Shown one piece after another: positions 54,058-64,000 of a stretch of 64,000 nucleotides of DNA (positions are counted from its first letter, which is position 1; every line of letters starts with the position of its first letter). A model generated the notes under the pieces. The model had not been told where the DNA came from. It saw only the letters and a list, made by a program, of their open reading frames with translations, and did not search any database. The translations under genes and the position numbers were made by a program. The stretch covers positions 62,001-126,000 of the forward strand of contig NZ_CP051480.1 in the NCBI RefSeq assembly GCF_012934885.1. Direction: 5' to 3'. Source of the DNA: Mycoplasma phocoeninasale. GTDB taxonomy: Bacteria > Bacillota_I > Bacilli_A > Mycoplasmatales > Metamycoplasmataceae.

Positions 54058-54077
54058 AAACACCGTTTAGTGTTTTT
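54056..54077. terminator. Bidirectional terminator between tdk and the ABC-F gene
   Basis: Stem AAAAACAC / GTGTTTTT, loop CGTTTA, with T-runs on both strands for the two convergent genes. Confidence 0.85.
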
Positions 54078-54086
54078 TTATTATCG

Positions 54087-55700
<1,614 letters not shown>

Positions 55701-55807
55701 ACTTACTCTCCTTAATCTATTTTATTATTACTTGATTGAATTCGATTATCACAAGATAATATAAATATTATATTAATTTAGCAAAAAGTTCACAAACTTT
55801 AATAAAA

Positions 55808-55832
55808 AATGCTAGCACCAATTTCTAGCATT
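55808..55832 (-). terminator. Terminator of the ATP synthase operon
   Basis: Stem AATGCTAG / CTAGCATT, 9-base loop, followed by TTTTTTATT on the minus strand, directly at the atpC stop. Confidence 0.88.
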
Positions 55833-55833
55833 A

Positions 55834-56201
55834 TTATTTTTTATTTTCAGTGAGTTTTTTCTTTAGATACAACTCTTCAATCAAACGATATTTAGTTTGA
55901 TCTTCTTGGACAAAGGTTTCATTAATATTCAAGGGTTTATTGTCAATCTCATTAACAATCATTGACAAGGTATTATCTTTGAAATACACTACTCCTTTGT
56001 CAACATAATAAGTTTGTAAATGTGGAGATGATTTTGAATTTATGTAAATCATCGAAGGGATTAGTGAGGAGATAAATTGAGTGGCATTTGCCATCAATCC
56101 AACTTCACCTTCAGTTGTTCTAAAAGTGCAAATATCAGTATTAACATCAAGAAATACACCGTGTGGAGTGGTAATAATGACTCTAATCGTATTACTTGCC
56201 A

Positions 56202-56202
<1 letters not shown>
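55834..56202 (-). CDS. atpC: F1 ATP synthase subunit epsilon
   Basis: 122 aa. Beta-sandwich N-domain with the TTEGEVGLMANATQFISSLIPS segment that corresponds to the family's G(D/E)xGixxxH block. The C-terminal helical part is short (ends KKKLTENKK). Epsilon couples gamma rotation and inhibits ATP hydrolysis. The start shares a base with the atpD stop. Confidence 0.94.
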
Positions 56203-58548
<2,346 letters not shown>

Positions 58549-58570
<22 letters not shown>

Positions 58571-60132
58571 GGCAATTCTGGCACTTCTGAGTAAAGATCT
58601 TTATTATAGAGTGGGATGTTTTTTACAAAATCATTATTGAACTCAATAATTTTGTTATATAGTTTTTCAATTAATTCATTATTTCAATCTTTAGCACCTT
58701 CAACGTCTCTGGCAATATTAATTGCATCAGCGTTGTTTTTGAAATAATTAATAATACTTGATACATATTTGTTTAAATGATTTTTAGGAATCACATTAAT
58801 TAATCTGTATTTAGTACAGAATAGAATAAGAATTTGTTCAAATGATGAGTAAGGTGAGTATTGTGGTTGTTTTAGTAGCTCAAAAACTTTAGCACCATGA
58901 TCCAGCACAATTCTTGTTGCTTGATCAAGATCGCTTCCAAACTGAGCGAAAGATAGCATTTCGTTGTATTGAGCTAGCTCTAATTTCAAACTAGAAACAA
59001 TTTTTTTCATCATTTTTGTTTGCGCAGCCGATCCTACCCGGCTAACTGAATATCCAATGTCAATTGCTGGTCTTTGTCCAGAGTTAAATAGTGATTCTTT
59101 GGTAAATATTTGTCCATCAGTAATTGAAATAACATTAGTAGGAATATATGCCGCAATGTCTTCAGCTTGAGTTTCGATAATTGGTAAGGCAGTAATTGAC
59201 CCGCCACCATTACTTGCATTTAAACGGGCAGCTCTTTCTAGCAGCTGTGAATGTAGATAGAAAACGTCACCTGGGTATGCTTCACGTCCTGGTGGTCTTC
59301 TTAGTAGAAGTGATAGTGTCCGATAAGCAACAGCATGTTTTGAAAGGTCATCATAGACAATTAGAACATCTCGACCCTTAGACATTCATTCCTCAGCAAT
59401 GGTAACTCCAGTATATGGAGCAACATATTGAAGCGGAGCACTTTCAGCTGCAGAAGCAGCAATAATTGTTGTATACTTAAGTGCTTCATGCTTATCAAGC
59501 TGGTCAACTATTTGAGTGATTGTCGAATTCTTTTGTCCAATAGCGACATAAATACAGTAAACATTTTTATCTTTTTGGTTAAGAATTGTATCAATTGCAA
59601 TCGCAGTTTTTCCAGTTTGACGGTCACCGATAATTAGCTCTCTTTGCCCTTTTCCAATTGGAATCATCGCGTCAATTGCTAAAATTCCGGTTTGAAGTGA
59701 TTCAGTTACTTCTTGACGTGTCATAACACCAGGCGCAATTTTGAATATTGGGCGTCTTATTTCATATGCTATTTCTCCTTTTCCATCAATAGGTTCTGCT
59801 AAAGCATTTACCACTCTTCCTAAAAGTTTATCGCCAACAGGAGAAGAAATAACTTCTTTAGTTCTAGTAACTAAGCTATTTTCAACAATGTTTCGGTCAT
59901 CTCCCATAACAACAATTCCAACTAAATCTTCTTCGAGATTTAAGGCCATACCAAATATTCCACATTCGAACTTAACAAGTTCACCATGTTCTACATTAGT
60001 CAATCCACTAACTAAAGCAATTCCATCTCCAACAGTAATGACCTTACCAATCTGTTCATATGAAATATCTTGGCTAAAATTTTTAATCTGAGATTTGATA
60101 ATAGCTGATAAATCAGTTGGTTTTAATGGCAT
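58549..60132 (-). CDS. atpA: F1 ATP synthase subunit alpha
   Basis: 527 aa, non-catalytic nucleotide-binding subunit. Walker [23 protein letters not shown], and the [17 protein letters not shown] signature are intact. The C-terminus reads [11 protein letters not shown] and ends at TAA (58549). Length is slightly above the usual 505-515. TGA codons give Trp in two places. Start [16 protein letters not shown], 15 bases after atpH. Confidence 0.97.
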
Positions 60133-60147
60133 ATTTTCTCCTTTCGT

Positions 60148-60681
60148 TTAATTAATTTGTTTTTTAATTTTATTTAATTGACCAAAGACAGAGTTATCAA
60201 TTAAGAAGTCGTCAACTTTGATCTTAATTCCACCAATAATTTCTGGTGTTACTTCATTTATAAGATGAACATTTGAGTTTAATTTTTTTGAAATTTTACT
60301 TTCAAATTTTTTGATTTCAGCAGCAGTTAGTGCTTTAACGGTAAAAATCGTCCCGTATTTAATATTTAATTTTTCATTTGCTAGCTCAACAAATTTATTA
60401 AAAATTTCAATTAAGTATTTTATTGTATGTTGCTTTGATGCTAGTTTAATGGTATTAATTAAATATTCATGATAGTTACCAAATGCCTTATCAATCATTT
60501 TAAATTTTTCAATATCATTAATATCATATGAATTTAAAAATGACAAATATGCTTTATTTTTTTTAACAATTTTAACAATTTCGGCAGCTTGATTAGCTAT
60601 CTCTGGTAAATTATTGCTGTTTCTTGCCAGATCAAATAGCGCAAATGATCAATTGTAAATTAGTTCATTTAAATTAGTCAT
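60148..60681 (-). CDS. atpH: F1 ATP synthase subunit delta
   Basis: 177 aa peripheral stalk protein linking F1 to subunit b. The sequence is weakly conserved but has the N-terminal helical bundle (YNWSFALFDLARNSNNLPEI) and the C-terminal LINEVTPEIIGGIKIKVDDFLIDNS block typical of delta. Position between atpF and atpA confirms it. It starts 3 bases after atpF. Confidence 0.95.
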
Positions 60682-60684
60682 AAT

Positions 60685-61236
60685 CTACTTTTCATCTAAG
60701 ACATCTTTAATCATTTTGAGGTTGTCTTTATTTTTAATCTCTCTACCTAAAATTTTTTCTGATAGTGCTACAGCACTTTCGATAATTAGCTTCTTTTGAT
60801 TTTTTTCAAATTCGGATTGTTTTTTATTGATCAAAATGTCAGCTTGCGAAATAATTATTTCTGCTTTTCGTTTGGCTTGCATCGTACTATTATCAATAAT
60901 TTTTTCACCCTCAATCTTAGCAAGTGAAATGATGTTATTAGCTTGTAAGTCAGCATCAATAATTTTTTTATCGTTTTCTTCACGAATTTTTAAAGCATCT
61001 TCTTTTGCCTTGATTGAGTCATCGATGTTATTTTGAATAAATTTTTGACGCTTTTGAACCATCTTTTTAAGTGGTTTATAAACTAAAAAAGTAATTATTA
61101 AAACAATAATGCATAATGTAATTAATGAAAATACAAAATATGGTCAATTAAAACTCAAGCCAGAAAATGCTTTGTTTAATTCCTCACTTACATCAGCTTC
61201 TCTAATTTTGGAATAGTTAAATAATAATTTTTCCAT
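60685..61236 (-). CDS. atpF: F0 ATP synthase subunit b
   Basis: 183 aa. One membrane helix (about 32-54, YFVFSLITLCIIVLIITFLV) followed by a long charged coiled coil, ending in ILGREIKNKDNLKMIKDVLDEK. The first 30 residues lie outside the membrane. Unlike AtpF of some mycoplasmas it has no lipobox Cys. It starts one base after the atpE stop. Confidence 0.96.
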
Positions 61237-61237
61237 G

Positions 61238-61537
61238 TTATACGAAAATTAGTAATAAAGCAATAATTAAACAATAGATTGAAGCAGTTTCAACAATTGC
61301 CAGTCCCAAAATTAAAACACCACGTACTTTAGAAGCTGATTCTGGGTTTTTTCCTATCGCTTCACAGGCTTTAGCAACAGCCATACCTTGTCCAATTGAA
61401 ACAAGACCAGCTCCAGCAATGGCAAGACCAGCTCCTAGCATTGTTAGTCCATAGGCAAATGGATAATTAAGGCCACTACCAGCATTTGCTTTATCTTGAT
61501 CAAAAGCGTTGATTAATAGGTTAAGTTTTTCATTCAT
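61238..61537 (-). CDS. atpE: F0 ATP synthase subunit c
   Basis: 99 aa, two membrane helices with a polar loop (ACEAIGKNPESASKVRG). The ion-binding carboxylate is the Glu in LAIVETASIYCL on helix 2. The first helix is Gly/Ala-rich (GAGLAIAGAGLVSIGQG). An N-terminal stretch of about 23 polar residues is longer than in E. coli (79 aa). AAGGAG precedes the ATG. Confidence 0.97.
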   Translation of the reverse strand: MNEKLNLLINAFDQDKANAGSGLNYPFAYGLTMLGAGLAIAGAGLVSIGQGMAVAKACEAIGKNPESASKVRGVLILGLAIVETASIYCLIIALLLIFV

Positions 61538-61551
61538 GTTTTTCTTCTCCT

Positions 61552-62388
61552 TTAAGTTGTTATATTTATTTTATTATCAATGTCAAGTTGATTTCCCTGA
61601 TCATTATTTTCTACAATTAATTCTTTTAGCTCTTTAATTTTTTTCTTATGTTTTTCTTTTACTTCAACTTCGGAAGCCTCTTGTCAGTATGATATTGTTA
61701 GTATCATAAATACACCAGCTTGAATTAAGTCATCAAATAAATCAAAATATAAATTAAATGATGGCAGTATTAGTACTCCAAATGGATTAATTTGAGCGGC
61801 AGCTGAATCTGAAGGTACTCCTAAAATTTTTGATCAGATATTATTTAGGAAAAGACTTGATAGTGTTATCAGTACAAGACCACCTAAAATGTTCCCGAAC
61901 ATACGGAAAGTTAAACTAATAACTGGTGATATTGTTGAAACTATTTCTAATGGGTTTAGCAATTTTAGCAAGTGTTTAAACTTGTTATAGATGAAACCAA
62001 CCATCAATGTCCCAACCCATGTAACTGCTGTAGCTGCTAAAACCGCAGAGATACTTGAACCAATAGGGGCAAAGCCAAATAATGAAACAATATTTCCAAA
62101 AAAGAAAAAGATAAATAATGAAATCAAATAAGGATTTGCGCGATCAAATTTTCTTTCATGGGTTTCACTAATGAAATTGTCACTCGAAATAATTAGTGTC
62201 TCAACTAACATAAGTGGAGCATTTGGAGCTTTAATCGTTTTTTGACGACGAACAGCAATATAAATTAATACTGATAGCACTAATGTAATAAAAATTAAAA
62301 CAATCATACTAAATATTAAATTATCATTAGCATAAGCTTTGCCTTTTTCGGGAGCTCCTCATCAATTAAGTTTGAGTATTTTGTCCAT
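61552..62388 (-). CDS. atpB: F0 ATP synthase subunit a
   Basis: 278 aa. Five to six membrane helices; the essential Arg is in SLTFRMFGNILGG, the family signature. The polar C-terminal tail (ENNDQGNQLDIDNKINITT) is extra. Its ATG and an AGGGGGGA ribosome binding site lie inside the end of the upstream atpI-like gene (23-base overlap). Confidence 0.95.
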
Positions 62389-62836
62389 ATCCCCCCTTTC
62401 CAAGAATTTGTTTATTTTTAAAATATTCAATTAACACAGTAGTGATAGATTGAATCATAAAAATTAAATATGGGGTAACAATCGTAAAGATATTAAAAGG
62501 TTGCTGTCCAACACTTATTCACCCATACTTTACTTTGAATAGATAGTTAAAGATTGCAAATAAGATAATTACTAAAAAATTACAAAACTCTATAATTAAA
62601 AAAAGCACGACGCCTAATGTCCTAATTTTTCTAATTCGCTTTTGTGGTTTTTTTGTCGATATTACTTTAATGGGTACATAAATCGAAACCAAGAACAAAC
62701 AAAAACTAATTATCCCAACAATATGGCCTAATGCTAAATCATATCTTATAAATGAAAATGCCAAATACATCATCATCATTGCGGCATTAAGTGTGATATT
62801 GATTATTCAAAATCTTCTATTCAATATTTCTTTCAT
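62366..62836 (-). CDS. Membrane protein at the head of the ATP synthase operon (AtpI position)
   Basis: 156 aa with four hydrophobic segments (about 10-30, 36-57, 72-100, 113-135) and basic loops. Its place directly before atpB is that of AtpI in many bacteria and of an equivalent small membrane gene in other mycoplasmas. Sequence similarity to AtpI is not evident to me, so the assignment rests on position and topology. AtpI helps c-ring assembly. Confidence 0.75.
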
Positions 62837-62870
62837 TTTACTTAAATCGGTTAATCAAATAACCATAATT

Positions 62871-62899
62871 ATTATATGCCTTTTTTGGATAATGGTAAA
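62871..62899 (-). promoter_or_regulatory. Promoter of the ATP synthase operon
   Basis: Minus strand: TTTACC (62894-62899), 17-base spacer, TATAAT (62871-62876), 35 bases before the first ATG of the operon. This is the best-spaced promoter in the window. Confidence 0.7.
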
Positions 62900-63005
62900 T
62901 AATTATAATTTTTTACAAATTCAAAATTTGGTAGCTAATTTTTGTATGTTAATTTCTTTAATTTAAGTTAAAAAAGCTATGGCATTTTCAAAAATTATTA
63001 TTAAT

Positions 63006-63032
63006 TTATCACTTGAATAGTTAGAGTGCTAA
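63006..63032 (+). promoter_or_regulatory. CIRCE operator (HrcA site) of clpB
   Basis: TTATCACTT, 9-base spacer, GAGTGCTAA. The right arm is perfect against the CIRCE consensus, the left arm matches 7 of 9. It sits directly upstream of an extended -10 (TGCTATAAT, 63038-63046), so HrcA binding would block the promoter and release it on heat shock. Confidence 0.85.
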
Positions 63033-63040
63033 AAAAGTGC

Positions 63041-63046
63041 TATAAT
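63041..63046 (+). promoter_or_regulatory. Extended -10 box of clpB
   Basis: TATAAT preceded by TGC (TGn extension), 30 bases before the clpB ATG and 8 bases after the CIRCE element. A good -35 is absent, as expected for an extended -10 promoter. Confidence 0.7.
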
Positions 63047-63075
63047 GTTTTTAGAAAATGATTTAAGGAGGAAGC

Positions 63076-64000
63076 ATGCAAGCATCATTTACACCAAATG
63101 AACAAAATAAAAACCCACTAAAAGCCTATGGAAGGGATCTAACTGAGCTAGCACAACAAAACAAACTAGAACCAGTTATTAATCGCGACGAAGAAATTCG
63201 CTCACTCGTTAGAATCTTAAGTCGCAAGACAAAAAATAACCCTGTCCTAGTGGGTGAACCAGGAACCGGAAAAACCGCAATTGTTGAAGGATTAGCACGT
63301 AAAATTGTTGAAAATCAAGTACCAGAAAACCTAAAAAATAAACAAGTAGTTGAAATTGATTTGGCCTCTTTAGTTGCAGGAACACAATATCGTGGTCAAT
63401 TTGAAGAGAGATTAAAGTCATTAGTTAAAGAAGTTGAAAAATCTAATGGGGAAATAATTTTATTCATTGATGAAATTCATACCATTGTCGGTGCTGGTGC
63501 TACTGGTGAGGGAAGTATGGATGCAGCCAATATTCTAAAACCAATGATGGCAAGAGGACAACTTCACCTAATTGGGGCAACAACATTAGATGAATATCGT
63601 AAATATATCGAAAAAGACTCTGCACTAGAAAGAAGAATGCAAAAGGTTATGATTTCCGAACCTTCTGTTGAAGACACTATTAACATACTACGGGGAATTA
63701 AAGAGCGTTTTGAGTCATTTCACCAAGTTAAAATTGAAGACAATGCTTTAGTAGCAGCAGCCAATTTATCAAATCGTTACATTTCTGATCGATTTTTGCC
63801 TGATAAAGCAATTGATCTTATCGATGAAGCGGCATCAAATATTAAAACAGAGATGAACTATTTGCCTGAATCACTTGAAAAAATTATTAATGAAATTACC
63901 AAGTTAGAAATTGAAAAAGCGGCACTTAAAAATACAGATAAGACAAATTCTAAAAAGAATGCTTCACGGTTACAAGAAATTGATGAATCTCTAAAAGAAC
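63076..64000 (+). CDS. clpB: Chaperone ClpB (5' part)
   Basis: First 308 codons; the gene runs off the right edge. The protein lacks the N-domain of about 140 residues and begins almost at the first AAA+ module: [21 protein letters not shown], Walker A GEPGTGKT (60-67), Walker [10 protein letters not shown], sensor [16 protein letters not shown], and the start of the middle coiled-coil domain ([18 protein letters not shown]). N-domain-less ClpB is normal for mycoplasmas. AAGGAGG ribosome binding site; CIRCE-controlled. Confidence 0.96.
   Translation, partial: MQASFTPNEQNKNPLKAYGRDLTELAQQNKLEPVINRDEEIRSLVRILSRKTKNNPVLVGEPGTGKTAIVEGLARKIVENQVPENLKNKQVVEIDLASLVAGTQYRGQFEERLKSLVKEVEKSNGEIILFIDEIHTIVGAGATGEGSMDAANILKPMMARGQLHLIGATTLDEYRKYIEKDSALERRMQKVMISEPSVEDTINILRGIKERFESFHQVKIEDNALVAAANLSNRYISDRFLPDKAIDLIDEAASNIKTEMNYLPESLEKIINEITKLEIEKAALKNTDKTNSKKNASRLQEIDESLKE

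Overview
The window is a stretch of a low-GC Mollicutes chromosome. Many conserved proteins (L5, L24, IleS, LeuS, UvrA, metK, phosphoketolase and others) run through in-frame TGA codons at positions where the families have Trp, so TGA is read as Trp throughout; coordinates below use that code (TAA and TAG as the only stops). Gene content (phosphoketolase, a p37/p29/p69-type ABC operon, ClpB without its N-domain, short CdaM-type cyclase, lipoproteins with a Mycoplasma lipobox) points to a Mycoplasma/Metamycoplasma, probably of the hominis lineage. The species cannot be fixed from sequence reading alone.

Layout. 1-8064 (minus): S10-spc ribosomal protein operon from rpsJ to rplF, with a structured leader at 8065-8188. 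8408-11081 (plus): phosphoketolase and rpmE. 11115-17497 (minus): a small double-glycine, bacteriocin-like peptide, then lspA, ileS, leuS and tRNA-Tyr/tRNA-Gln. 17498-20099: very AT-rich, poorly coding zone with two unknown plus-strand genes, one of them a membrane protein. 20100-31055 (minus): 5'-nucleotidase lipoprotein, trxB, lgt, uvrA, a HipA-like kinase, an unknown protein, a HAD phosphatase and a C-terminally anchored lipoprotein. 31236-36506 (minus): p37/p29/p69-like transporter operon ending in a DHH phosphoesterase. 36719-39644 (minus): tuf, then diadenylate cyclase cdaM with a tail-anchored partner. 39740-42261 (plus): pgk and metK; metK is preceded by a 130-nt structured leader that looks like a SAM-type riboswitch. 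42359-52953 (minus): two giant paralogous surface proteins (1404 and 1395 aa) separated by ychF and tRNA-Trp. 53494-55700: tdk (plus) and a degenerate ABC-F protein (minus). 55834-62836 (minus): complete F0F1 ATP synthase operon. 63076-end (plus): clpB behind a CIRCE operator.

How it fits together. Housekeeping genes are packed into overlapping operons: starts overlapping stops by 1-23 bases are the rule, and simple hairpin-plus-T-run terminators separate the units. Regulation visible in the sequence is limited to a CIRCE element, the metK leader, structured leaders before rpsJ and tuf, and a homopolymer in the promoter spacer of the p37-like lipoprotein. The most interesting items are the metK leader, the GG-leader peptide, the paired giant surface proteins with duplicated upstream DNA, and the HipA-like kinase without a visible antitoxin.
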